Shown: positions 49,184 through 57,520 of the stretch, piece after piece
Layout of the letters: every line of letters begins with the position of its first letter
Position numbering within the stretch: the first letter of the stretch is position 1
Assembly: GCF_900009145.1 (NCBI RefSeq)
Contig: NZ_LN889782.1
Coordinates: 817,503 to 881,502, forward strand
Direction: 5' to 3'
DNA length: 64,000 nt
DNA from: Planktothrix tepida PCC 9214
GTDB lineage: Bacteria; Cyanobacteriota; Cyanobacteriia; Cyanobacteriales; Microcoleaceae
Program-made: the position numbers and the translations under genes
Notes under the pieces: generated by a model
What the model was told of the DNA's origin: nothing
What the model saw: the letters and a program-made list of their open reading frames with translations, nothing else
The model's database searches: none

Positions 49184-50576
49184 AAATAATCTTCCAACTT
49201 GGGCTAAAAACTATGCAATTTCTCGTCGCAGTTTAGCTTTATTAATCTTACAGAAAGATCCCCATCTGTGGCAACTGATTCAAGCGGATGATTCGCGCTA
49301 TCAAGACATAGAAATGATTGTCGCCACCACCCAAAACCAATTAAAACAATCTCCCTCAATAGTGATCGCCCATACCCGTCAACAACAAGCCGGGAACCTA
49401 GAAAGTAGGGTTCTTTCTGAACCTCTCCAGGAAAAAACGTTATTCACCGAAAAGCTTCATCAACTCACCGTTAATCCCCTAACGGGATTCCCCATTTTAT
49501 TGATTATTTTGTATTATGGGGTCTATAAATTTGTGGGAGAATTTGGGGCAGGAACCTTAGTTGATGCCATTGAAACCTTTTTTGAACAGCAGATTAACCC
49601 CGTTGTTAATCACATAACAGTCTTGATTTTTCCTTGGCAACCCCTACAGGATTTAATTGGAAATGATTATGGGATTATTACTTTGGGAATTCGCTATGCG
49701 ACAGCGATCGTTTTACCCGTTGTTGCTACGTTCTTTTTCATTTTTTCTCTCTTAGAAGATAGCGGTTATTTACCGCGATTATCGCTCATGTTAGACCGAA
49801 TATTCAAATATATTGGATTATCAGGACGGTCTGTAATTCCTATTGTTTTAGGATTTGGATGCGATACGATGGCAACGATGGTAACGCGCACCTTAGAAAC
49901 TAATCGAGAACGATTAATTGCGACTTTTTTACTGTCCTTAGCGATTCCTTGTGCGGCACAATGGGGGGTAATAGTGGGATTATTATCTCAAAAACCAATA
50001 GCATTAATCGCTTGGGCAGTATTTTTAACGGTTATTTTCTTAGTGATGGGATTTCTAACCTCAAAAATTTTACCGGGAAAACCGGCGGGATTTTATATGG
50101 AAATTCCCCCTTTGAGGCTTCCTAAATTCAGAAATATTTTGATTAAAACTTGGGTGCGGATGAAGTGGTATTTTTATGAAATTTTACCTTTGTTTATTTG
50201 GGCATCAGTATTAATTTGGTTGGGACGATTAACCGGGTTATTTGATATTCTAGTTCGAGGGTTAGAACCGATTAGCTTAAGTTTAGGACTTCCCCAAGAA
50301 GCCGCGCCAATTTTCCTCTATGGCTTTTTCCGAAGAGATTATGGGGCTGCGGGATTATTTGATATGCAGCAACAGGGGATTTTTAATGGAAATCAATTGT
50401 TTATTGCCGCAATTGTTCTCACGTTATTTTTACCTTGTATTGCTCAATTACAAATGATGTTGAAAGAACGAGGAACCCTAACAACAATATTAATGACTTC
50501 CTTTATCTTTCCCTTTGCTTTTTTTATTGGGTACTGTACCAACTTCGCTTTAAATGTATTAGGAGTGAATTTCTAA
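49113..50576 (+). CDS. feoB: FeoB membrane domain, separate C-terminal ORF
   Basis: 487 aa. It begins LTPVIYPQPIEKAINEIELL, which is the continuation expected after the G domain of an intact FeoB, and carries about eight to ten membrane helices. The conserved segment is SGRSVIPIVLGFGCDTMATMVTRTLET (the usual GFGCNVPA core is altered to GFGCDTMA), with LSLAIPCAAQWGVIVGLL and the late FFRRDYGAAG. ATG 49113 is preceded at 9 bases by AAGGA, so independent translation is plausible. This part forms the Fe2+ pore in the plasma membrane. Confidence 0.82.
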   Translation: MLTPVIYPQPIEKAINEIELLFSENNLPTWAKNYAISRRSLALLILQKDPHLWQLIQADDSRYQDIEMIVATTQNQLKQSPSIVIAHTRQQQAGNLESRVLSEPLQEKTLFTEKLHQLTVNPLTGFPILLIILYYGVYKFVGEFGAGTLVDAIETFFEQQINPVVNHITVLIFPWQPLQDLIGNDYGIITLGIRYATAIVLPVVATFFFIFSLLEDSGYLPRLSLMLDRIFKYIGLSGRSVIPIVLGFGCDTMATMVTRTLETNRERLIATFLLSLAIPCAAQWGVIVGLLSQKPIALIAWAVFLTVIFLVMGFLTSKILPGKPAGFYMEIPPLRLPKFRNILIKTWVRMKWYFYEILPLFIWASVLIWLGRLTGLFDILVRGLEPISLSLGLPQEAAPIFLYGFFRRDYGAAGLFDMQQQGIFNGNQLFIAAIVLTLFLPCIAQLQMMLKERGTLTTILMTSFIFPFAFFIGYCTNFALNVLGVNF

Positions 50577-50792
50577 ATGATGACATTATCAACTGCTAAA
50601 ATAGGCAGAAAAGGAACTATTTTATACTTAAAAACAGAAGATGAAGCCTTAACTCACAAATTAATGGCTTTGGGAATTATGCCTGGAATTGATATCCAAT
50701 TAGAGCAGAAATTTCCCTCCTATATTATTAAGATAGGTAGAACTCGTGCTACCCTAGATCAAGAGACAGCACAACGAATTTATATTCAGTAA
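50577..50792 (+). CDS. feoA: FeoA-like small SH3-domain protein
   Basis: 71 aa: STAKIGRKGTILYLKTED, HKLMALGIMPGIDIQLEQKF, IIKIGRTRATLDQETAQRIYI. This is the FeoA fold (SH3-like) that assists FeoB. It starts one base after the FeoB stop codon (TAA ATG), so translation is coupled. There are two adjacent ATG codons (50577, 50580). The order feoB-feoA is the reverse of the E. coli order. Confidence 0.88.
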   Translation: MMTLSTAKIGRKGTILYLKTEDEALTHKLMALGIMPGIDIQLEQKFPSYIIKIGRTRATLDQETAQRIYIQ

Positions 50793-50817
50793 CAGAATCT
50801 TTCTCCGCCTTGATATA

Positions 50818-50837
50818 AGCCCTTCACCAGAAGGGTT
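50818..50837. terminator. Hairpin between feoA and the phosphatase gene
   Basis: AGCCCTTC and GAAGGGTT pair (one G-T) around ACCA, between the convergent feoA and phosphatase genes. A long U tract is lacking on either strand. It may act as a bidirectional terminator. Confidence 0.4.
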
Positions 50838-50861
50838 AGGACAAAGACTCATGCAGCAAAC

Positions 50862-51356
50862 CTAGGCGGTGAAATCTTTTAATCCTTCCTCTTGAATCAC
50901 AAAGTCTAACAATCCCTCACAGGAATCCAATAATAAATCAATCACCTGATTAAATCCTTCTGCACCCCCATAATAGGGATCTGGAACTTCTTTTAGGGTG
51001 TGATGACGACAAAACTCACACATTAATTTAACTTTGTGGCGATATTTTCCTGATGGGTCAAGATAAAGAATATTTTGATAATTGTCTTGATCCATCGCTA
51101 AGATTAAATCAAACGCTTCAAAATCATTTTGTTTAAATTGACGGGCTTTTCCTACCATTGTAATTCCCCGTTGCTTTGCCGTTTGCGTCATACGTCGATC
51201 TGGGGAACTGCCAATATGATAACTTGAGGTTCCGGCGGAATCACAAATAATGCGATCGCTCAAATTTGCCTGATCAATTAAATGATTCATAATATTTTCC
51301 GCCGCCGGAGAACGGCAAATATTGCCAAGGCAAACAAAGAGGAGTTTGTAAGGCAT
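50862..51356 (-). CDS. Low-molecular-weight protein tyrosine phosphatase
   Basis: 164 aa. Active-site P-loop VCLGNICRSPAAE (nucleophile Cys9, Arg15) and the general acid DPYYGG. The family removes phosphate from protein tyrosine, often in exopolysaccharide control. Standalone gene, 157 bases from ybaB on the same strand. A Wzc-type kinase gene is not present nearby. Confidence 0.92.
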   Translation of the reverse strand: MPYKLLFVCLGNICRSPAAENIMNHLIDQANLSDRIICDSAGTSSYHIGSSPDRRMTQTAKQRGITMVGKARQFKQNDFEAFDLILAMDQDNYQNILYLDPSGKYRHKVKLMCEFCRHHTLKEVPDPYYGGAEGFNQVIDLLLDSCEGLLDFVIQEEGLKDFTA

Positions 51357-51513
51357 AAGTCAAAAATAAAGTTAAAAAATTAGTTTAAAAATGAGGAGTT
51401 AGAAGCCGTAGAGAAGCCACCTTTGAGGGTTGTAGCTCAGAGTCAAAAGGTAGGTTTTCAACTTTTCTCCGCGTCTTCTCCTCCTCAATTCTTTATCCTT
51501 TACCCTTCAGACT

Positions 51514-51861
51514 TTAACCTAATCCAGGTAAATTCAAACCCCCTGTAAGTTCTTCCATCCGTTCACGCATGGTTGCCGTAGAATTCTTATACGCTTCTTG
51601 CATGGCGATGAGAACCAGATCAGAGACGACATCAGCACCTTCTCCTAAAACATCCGGTGAAATTTCGACCCGACGGGGTTCTTGGTTTCCGCTTAAGTAA
51701 ACCTTAACTAAACCTCCCCCAGCTTCCCCAGGAATTTCCAACTGATCCAGGTCTTCTTGAAGCTTTTTCGCGCCTTCTTGAACCTGCTGCGCCTTCTTGA
51801 AGGCATCAGCGAGTTCTTTCATTTTGCCCAGACCAAAACCAAATCCTTTTTCTTGTGTCAT
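51514..51861 (-). CDS. YbaB/EbfC family nucleoid-associated protein
   Basis: 115 aa. [59 protein letters not shown], and the conserved EEL-type Gly/Leu-rich C-terminus. It binds DNA as a dimer with tweezer-like arms. It lies upstream of the phosphatase gene and downstream of murB, same strand. Confidence 0.92.
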   Translation of the reverse strand: MTQEKGFGFGLGKMKELADAFKKAQQVQEGAKKLQEDLDQLEIPGEAGGGLVKVYLSGNQEPRRVEISPDVLGEGADVVSDLVLIAMQEAYKNSTATMRERMEELTGGLNLPGLG

Positions 51862-52002
51862 AGTTTGTTCCTGTAGCGCCGAGAACGGCTTGAATATTGA
51901 TTAAAGTGAACCGCAGACAGGTAAGCTATAGTAGCATTTTTTGGGGCTGATTAACTGCATCCAGGGGAAAGAAATCACCCCCAATGGTCTCAAACATAAA
52001 GA

Positions 52003-52965
52003 TTAACAAACTTGAAATTCACCCATAATTTTAACCTCCGGTTCTAATAAAAACGACCAACGCCGTTCAACTTGTTCTTGTATATGACGAATTAACAAAA
52101 ATATATCGTTTGCCGTTGCTCCCCCACAATTGAGAATAAAATTGGCGTGGCGTTCTGCTACCTGAGCTTGGCCAATAGTGTAGCCTTTTAAACCCGTTTG
52201 TTCAATCAGCCAGCCTGCCGCTTTCGGGCCAGGATTGCGGAAAACACTTCCACAACTCGGCAGATGATAAGGTTGATTATCGCGACGGTGATTAAAATGA
52301 GCCGTTGTATCTGCTAGAACCTTCTGGGGATCATGACCCGGTTCTAACTGGAAGGTCGCTTGAGTCACAAACCGATCACCCCCTTGTAAAACAGAGGTTC
52401 GATAACGATAGGCGAGATCTTTAGGGGTGAGGAGTTGTAATTCTCCAGCCCTCGATAGAACGTGAGTATTAACTAAAATATCTGCGGTACAGGATCTATG
52501 AGCACCTGCGTTCATAACCACCGCACCACCGATGGTTCCGGGGATACCCACAGCCCACTCCAATCCTCGCCATCCCAAACGAGCCGCTTTCCACGCCAAA
52601 CGAGGAAGAGAACTTCCGGCCCCAGCAGTCACTAAGCCCGTTTCTACATCAAACTGAGTATGACGTAAATGACGAGTTGCAATGACTAATCCGGGCAATC
52701 CTTGATCACTAATCAGTAAATTTGATCCGGCGCCGAGTAGGGTGATGGGTAATCCTTCTGTATTAGCCCAACTCAGCGTTTCTTGAAGTTGTTCTACCCC
52801 TTTAGGTGCGACATACCACTCGGCTGGCCCTCCGACCCGAAAGGATGTCAAGGTGGTTAAAGGAACTAAAGATTGAATCAAACAGTCTGTTTCCGGTAAG
52901 GCTATGCAGCGTGACCGATGGCAATTCGTTTGACCGGGAGAGTCATAAGAAAGTGTCATGACCAT
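52003..52965 (-). CDS. murB: UDP-N-acetylmuramate dehydrogenase
   Basis: 320 aa flavoprotein that reduces UDP-GlcNAc-enolpyruvate to UDP-MurNAc. Motifs: [61 protein letters not shown], and [20 protein letters not shown] with the catalytic Ser. An extra ~25 residues of N-terminal sequence precede the core. It follows murC by 52 bases on the same strand, so the two form an operon. Confidence 0.95.
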   Translation of the reverse strand: MVMTLSYDSPGQTNCHRSRCIALPETDCLIQSLVPLTTLTSFRVGGPAEWYVAPKGVEQLQETLSWANTEGLPITLLGAGSNLLISDQGLPGLVIATRHLRHTQFDVETGLVTAGAGSSLPRLAWKAARLGWRGLEWAVGIPGTIGGAVVMNAGAHRSCTADILVNTHVLSRAGELQLLTPKDLAYRYRTSVLQGGDRFVTQATFQLEPGHDPQKVLADTTAHFNHRRDNQPYHLPSCGSVFRNPGPKAAGWLIEQTGLKGYTIGQAQVAERHANFILNCGGATANDIFLLIRHIQEQVERRWSFLLEPEVKIMGEFQVC

Positions 52966-53017
52966 ATCGAAATGAATACCTTAGAACTTGGATGTAAATC
53001 ACCGATTGACTATCAAC

Positions 53018-54616
53018 TCAATCCAAAAGCGCCTGTTGGCACTCTGACTCTATCCCATCAGTATCTTGGGAAGTCTGATGAAATGCCATGACTTCTGGAA
53101 TAATTTTGTTGAGGTTGCCCGCACCGAGAAATAGAACTAAATCACCCGGTTGCAATAGTTGTGCTAAACCGATCTTCAGGGCATCCATCGACGGTTGATA
53201 TAACACTTGAGGATGATAATTGGCAATCAAGTCTGCTACGCTTTGCCCGTCAATTTCCCAAAGATTAGGTTCCCCAGCACTATAAATCTCGGTGAGAACA
53301 ACAACATCAGCATCACTGAAACACTGAGCAAAATCTTGCAGAAAGGCATGAGTTCGACTATACCGATGGGGTTGAAAAATCGCAACAATTCGCTGAAGGT
53401 AAGGTTGAGTGTTTAAGGTGCTTTCTTGCATCCGAAGCCTGGCAGCGGCGAGGGTGACGCGGATTTCGCTGGGATGATGGGCGTAATCGTCTACAAACAG
53501 GATGTTATTGTGACAGCCTCGGTACTCAAAACGACGTTTGGCTCCTTCAAATTCCGCTAATGCCTTGGCTATGACGGAAAACTCCATTCCTAACTGGCGT
53601 CCTACCGCAATCGCAGCTAAGGCATTGCTGAGATTATGCTGCCCTAGCAATTTTAACTCTAGTTCTCCCAAGAAACTGCCTTTTTCCACAATTTGAGCAT
53701 AGATACCATTGGGTCTATATTGGATTGCTTTGGCGGTGTAATCAGCTTCTGTGTGAGGATTCAGGCTGTAGGTAATACTGGGTTGAATTTGATCCCGTAC
53801 TATTGCACAATCGATACAACCCACTAGGGTTTTACAGTTTGTATCAAAGACTTTAAAAGTATTGATAACTTGGTCTAGGGTTTCATAGTGATCGGGATGG
53901 TCTAACTCAATATTGGTAATTATGCCGATTTGAGCCGTAATTTTGACCAGGGAACCATCGGATTCATCAGCCTCAGCTACCATATAAGGCCCCTGACCCA
54001 TACGAGCATTCCCTTCCCACGCATCCACTTCTCCCCCAACTAAAATAGTGGGATCAAGACCTGCGTTGAGCAACATGAAGGCAATCATACTGCTGGTGGT
54101 GGTTTTTCCATGGGTTCCAGCCACAGCAATACTTTGGTAATCTTGAATCAGCGCGGCTAGTAAATCGGAACGGTGAAAAATCGGACAACCTAACTCTAAA
54201 GCCGCTTGATATTCGGAGTTTCCCGAATGAATAGCCGTTGAACAAATGACTTGGGGTAATTCTGTCCCCTGTGTTGTCTGGCCATTAGAATTAAAAGCTT
54301 CCGCTTGAATGACGGAAGCAGACCGGGAGTTCAATCCATTTTCACAGACTGATAACTCCAGTTCCATTGGGGAACTTGGTTTGTGATTCCCTTCATCTAG
54401 AGATTTTTTAATGTACTCAAAGTTGCTTGCATCTTGACGACAAAAGATTTGAGCACCTAACGCTTGTAAGCGTTGAGTAATATGGCTACGTTGAATATCG
54501 GAGCCATAAATGGGTAGCTTTCGCTTCGCTAGGATGTAGGCGAGGGCTGACATTCCAATCCCACCAATCCCGATGAAGTGAAATGGCCTGCCAGTGAAAT
54601 CAACAGAACTCGGCAT
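53018..54616 (-). CDS. murC: UDP-N-acetylmuramate-alanine ligase with N-terminal insertion
   Basis: 532 aa. It adds L-Ala to UDP-MurNAc. Motifs: PFHFIGIGGIGMSALAYILA, ATP loop VAGTHGKTTTSS (about 166-176), DESDGSLVKI, ELDHPDHY, FVDDYAHHPSEIRVTL. Residues about 68-118, between the first domain's DASNFEYIKK and STAIHSGN, form an extra Ser/Asn/Glu-rich stretch that usual MurC proteins lack. Total length is accordingly longer than E. coli MurC (491 aa). The frame through it is intact. It is upstream of murB; the divergent neighbour is thrC. Confidence 0.94.
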   Translation of the reverse strand: MPSSVDFTGRPFHFIGIGGIGMSALAYILAKRKLPIYGSDIQRSHITQRLQALGAQIFCRQDASNFEYIKKSLDEGNHKPSSPMELELSVCENGLNSRSASVIQAEAFNSNGQTTQGTELPQVICSTAIHSGNSEYQAALELGCPIFHRSDLLAALIQDYQSIAVAGTHGKTTTSSMIAFMLLNAGLDPTILVGGEVDAWEGNARMGQGPYMVAEADESDGSLVKITAQIGIITNIELDHPDHYETLDQVINTFKVFDTNCKTLVGCIDCAIVRDQIQPSITYSLNPHTEADYTAKAIQYRPNGIYAQIVEKGSFLGELELKLLGQHNLSNALAAIAVGRQLGMEFSVIAKALAEFEGAKRRFEYRGCHNNILFVDDYAHHPSEIRVTLAAARLRMQESTLNTQPYLQRIVAIFQPHRYSRTHAFLQDFAQCFSDADVVVLTEIYSAGEPNLWEIDGQSVADLIANYHPQVLYQPSMDALKIGLAQLLQPGDLVLFLGAGNLNKIIPEVMAFHQTSQDTDGIESECQQALLD

Positions 54617-54983
54617 CGATCACTCCTTATCACACCACACCACACCAATAACACGCGATATCATATCAAGAATTGTTTTTTACCGATACTCCTCAGCCAA
54701 CATTTCTCAGATGGTCTTTGTAATCTAGCATCTTTAGATTTTAGGTTAATTGAGTTCTCTCAGTAGTTGTATACTATATACCCCCTGAGTTCAGAAATCA
54801 CCGGAGTCCCACTAACTAAATTAATGAAGGCATTCAGGAGACGGAGCGGTGAATCTTGACCGGAAATTGTTCAACTCGATTTTAATCCCGACAAAAAAAG
54901 TCGGGTATGATTGACGGCTATTTGTAGACTGTGATACTTTGTTTTCAACATTCCAGTATCGGATTTTCAGTGGAGGACAGGTC
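54617..54983. other. 367-base divergent spacer between murC and thrC
   Basis: It includes a tandem ACACC tract (CACACCACACCACACC, near 54633). A CCCGAC/GTCGGG hairpin with a seven-A loop lies at 54887-54905, in the likely thrC leader. A GGAGACGGAGCGGTGAATC stretch lies near 54837. The hairpin has no U tract, so it is not a standard terminator. I recognise no riboswitch class. Confidence 0.4.
54887..54905 (+). promoter_or_regulatory. Hairpin in the thrC leader
   Basis: CCCGAC (54887-54892) pairs with GTCGGG (54900-54905) around AAAAAAA, 79 bases before the thrC start. Role unknown. Confidence 0.35.
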
Positions 54984-56288
54984 ATGACTCAGGCGACAAC
55001 CAACAACTTAAACTTAACCGGGGCGACTTTTGACAAACTCAAATGTAAAGAGTGTGGCGAAGAATACGCCCCCGAAGCCAAGCACGTTTGTGAAGTGTGT
55101 TTTGGCCCCCTAGAAGTTCAATATAACTATGACCTGCTCCGCCAAACCGTGACTCGCGCTACCATTGAAGCTGGCCCTAACTCCATCTGGCGTTATCGTA
55201 AATTTCTTCCTGTCGCTACTGAGAATGTGATTGATGTTGGAACCGGAATGACCCCCCTCATTAAGTCAGAACGGTTAGCCCGTCGCCTGGGTTTGAAAAA
55301 TCTTTATATTAAAAACGATGCTGTGAATATGCCCACCCTGAGCTTTAAAGACCGGGTGGTGTCCGTTGCTCTGAGTCGGGCTAGAGAATTAGGATTTTCG
55401 ACGGTTTCCTGTGCCAGTACCGGAAATTTGGCTAACTCCACCGCCGCCATTGCTGCAAGAGCAGGTCTGGACTGTTGTGTGTTTGTCCCGGCGGATTTAG
55501 AAGCAGGTAAAATCTTAGGAACCTTAATCTACAATCCAATTTTAATGGCTGTTAAAGGCAATTACGATCAAGTTAATCGCCTGTGTTCAGAAGTGGCGAA
55601 TACTCATGGTTGGGGTTTTGTGAATATTAACCTGCGTCCCTACTATTCTGAAGGATCAAAAACCCTTGGTTATGAAGTGATTGAACAACTGGGCTGGAAA
55701 TTACCCGACCATGTTGTCGCCCCCATTGCTTCCGGTTCCCTATTTACCAAGATTCATAAAGGTTTTCAAGAATTCGTCAAAGTCGGTTTAGTGGATGACA
55801 AAGCTGTGCGTTTCAGTGGAGCACAAGCAGAAGGCTGTTCTCCCGTGGCTTCTGCCTTCAAAGAAGGACGAGATTTTATTACTCCCGTTAAACCCAATAC
55901 CATTGCTAAATCCATTGCTATTGGCAATCCTGCTGATGGAGTTTATGCGGTTGAATTAGCGAACAAAACCAACGGAAATATTGAATGCGTCAACGATGAA
56001 GAAGTCATTCAAGGCATTAAATTATTAGCCGAAACTGAAGGAATTTTTACCGAAACCGCAGGCGGAACAACGATTGCCGTCTTGAAAAAATTGGTAGAAG
56101 CAGGTAAAATTGACCCTGAAGAAACCACCGTTGTTTATATTACAGGCAATGGCTTAAAAACCCAAGAAGCAGTGCAAGGGGATGTCGGTGAACCCTTAAC
56201 CATTGAACCGAAATTAGAAAGTTTTGAACGGGCGATTGAACGGGCTCGCACCTTAGATCGTCTGGAATGGCAACAAGTGTTAGTTTAA
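54984..56288 (+). CDS. thrC: Threonine synthase
   Basis: 434 aa PLP enzyme converting phosphohomoserine to threonine. An N-terminal zinc-finger-like pair (KCKECGEEY ... CEVCFGPL) precedes the fold-type II core: PLP lysine in [17 protein letters not shown], phosphate loop [19 protein letters not shown], and GNGLKTQEA near the end. The Cys4 N-terminus is common in cyanobacterial and actinobacterial ThrC. The start is ATG 54984 after GGAGGACAGG; an earlier in-frame ATG (54939) lacks a ribosome binding site. The MoaD-like gene follows at 109 bases. Confidence 0.95.
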   Translation: MTQATTNNLNLTGATFDKLKCKECGEEYAPEAKHVCEVCFGPLEVQYNYDLLRQTVTRATIEAGPNSIWRYRKFLPVATENVIDVGTGMTPLIKSERLARRLGLKNLYIKNDAVNMPTLSFKDRVVSVALSRARELGFSTVSCASTGNLANSTAAIAARAGLDCCVFVPADLEAGKILGTLIYNPILMAVKGNYDQVNRLCSEVANTHGWGFVNINLRPYYSEGSKTLGYEVIEQLGWKLPDHVVAPIASGSLFTKIHKGFQEFVKVGLVDDKAVRFSGAQAEGCSPVASAFKEGRDFITPVKPNTIAKSIAIGNPADGVYAVELANKTNGNIECVNDEEVIQGIKLLAETEGIFTETAGGTTIAVLKKLVEAGKIDPEETTVVYITGNGLKTQEAVQGDVGEPLTIEPKLESFERAIERARTLDRLEWQQVLV

Positions 56289-56397
56289 ATTTCTAGTTGT
56301 CAGACCCAAAATTAACCGAGAGTATTTTAACAGTAGAGGCGTTCTTGGAAATGTTTCTACTGACCTAAAACCCTTCATTTGTAGTTTTGTTGAACCT

Positions 56398-56673
56398 ATG
56401 ACTGTTAAAGTTTTAATTCCCACACCCCTGCAAAAATTTACTAACAATGAAGCCGTTATTGAGTGTGAAGCTTCTAATATTTCGGAATTAATTAATTCCT
56501 TGGAAACCCAATGTCCAGGGATTAAAAAAAGTCTCTGTGATGACGAAGGAAAACCCCGTAAATTTTTGAATTTTTATGTCAATAGTGAAGATATTCGCTT
56601 TTTACAAGGAGCAAATACTAAACTTCAGAAAGGAGATGAAGTTAGTATTGTTCCGGCAGTTGCGGGAGGTTAA
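56398..56673 (+). CDS. MoaD/ThiS-type ubiquitin-like sulfur carrier
   Basis: 91 aa beta-grasp protein ending VAGG, the Gly-Gly that becomes a thiocarboxylate. Body: [66 protein letters not shown]. Its place just after thrC resembles the CysO type of carrier used in cysteine synthesis rather than molybdopterin MoaD. No cysM or molybdopterin genes are nearby, so its partner enzyme is unknown. Compare ThiS at 18318, whose end has one extra residue. Confidence 0.88.
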   Translation: MTVKVLIPTPLQKFTNNEAVIECEASNISELINSLETQCPGIKKSLCDDEGKPRKFLNFYVNSEDIRFLQGANTKLQKGDEVSIVPAVAGG

Positions 56674-56759
56674 TTGCGTTTAATTTTAATAGAGATTTTT
56701 GAGGACATGATTCACACCATGTCCTTGTTTTATACTATAAAAATTGGGGATGAATATTA

Positions 56760-57308
56760 TCATGCAGATTGATACTCCCCAAAGCCATTGTCGCTAGACT
56801 GCATTAACAAGCCTTGAGCAAACTGTTGAACATAATCATTAAATCGCTGAGAACTTAACACATCCGTCATCTGCATCGCCCATTGATTTAAACCCGCTAC
56901 TAAATTGATCAGTTCAGACTTTTCGTTTACAGAATTGAGTTCACCTAGATACTTGAAATTTAAAAGCGTCTCTAAATCTAGTAAAATTTTTTGGCAAAAA
57001 CAGATCATTTTATCTAAATATAACCGAATGCGGTTAAGAGCCAAACTATTAGAATTAGTTTGATTAATTGTTTCTATCACCCGATAACAATTGTTTTCTA
57101 AACAGTGAGCCGCATCTTGAATCAGCGTTACATATTCTACCGGGGACTTAGCAACTTTCTTTTCTTGGGTCAAAGCGACTTGGAGCAAATAGGAGGAGGA
57201 AGCAATAATAGAGGCGGAAGTTCTTAAATAATGATGAATTTCTGTTGTAATATCCTGAACTGTGGTAAAGTCCCTATCCAAATTTAACACTAGATTTAAC
57301 GGTGGCAT
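56760..57308 (-). CDS. Hypothetical all-helical protein with an H-box-like segment
   Basis: 182 aa, no family recognised. Predicted mostly helical. Residues 23-40, EIHHYLRTSASIIASSSY, resemble the phospho-acceptor H-box of histidine kinase dimerisation domains (H-x-LRTPL-x-xI), though the usual Pro is replaced. The rest is helical (LIQDAAHCLENNCYRVIETI, LVAGLNQWAMQM) with no ATPase domain. It could be a stand-alone four-helix protein, a degenerate dimerisation or phosphotransfer module, or unrelated. Convergent with the MoaD-like gene. Confidence 0.55.
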   Translation of the reverse strand: MPPLNLVLNLDRDFTTVQDITTEIHHYLRTSASIIASSSYLLQVALTQEKKVAKSPVEYVTLIQDAAHCLENNCYRVIETINQTNSNSLALNRIRLYLDKMICFCQKILLDLETLLNFKYLGELNSVNEKSELINLVAGLNQWAMQMTDVLSSQRFNDYVQQFAQGLLMQSSDNGFGEYQSA

Positions 57309-57450
57309 AAGTTGGGTTCTCCTGATTAACTGAATATCATCATCGGTGATGAACCAGAAAAACCCAGTGAAATAAATCTCTCAATTCCGATGATTTTGAT
57401 CACAATGTACTGGGGGTATCAGTACATTTACTTAGGATTTAAGAAAAATT

Positions 57451-57487
57451 TCCCCTCGCCTTTGAGGAGAGGGGGTTAGGGGGAGAG
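57451..57487. repeat. CCCCTC/GAGAGGGGG hairpin repeat
   Basis: A stretch of CCCCTCGCCTTTGAGGAGAG then GGGGTTAGGGGGAGAG, a repeat type common in cyanobacterial spacers. It sits between the rnj stop and the start of the hypothetical gene and can form a hairpin (CCCCTC with GAGGGG). Confidence 0.5.
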
Positions 57488-57520
57488 GTCACAAACCCAG
57501 TTTCTGAAGAACCCCTAAGT

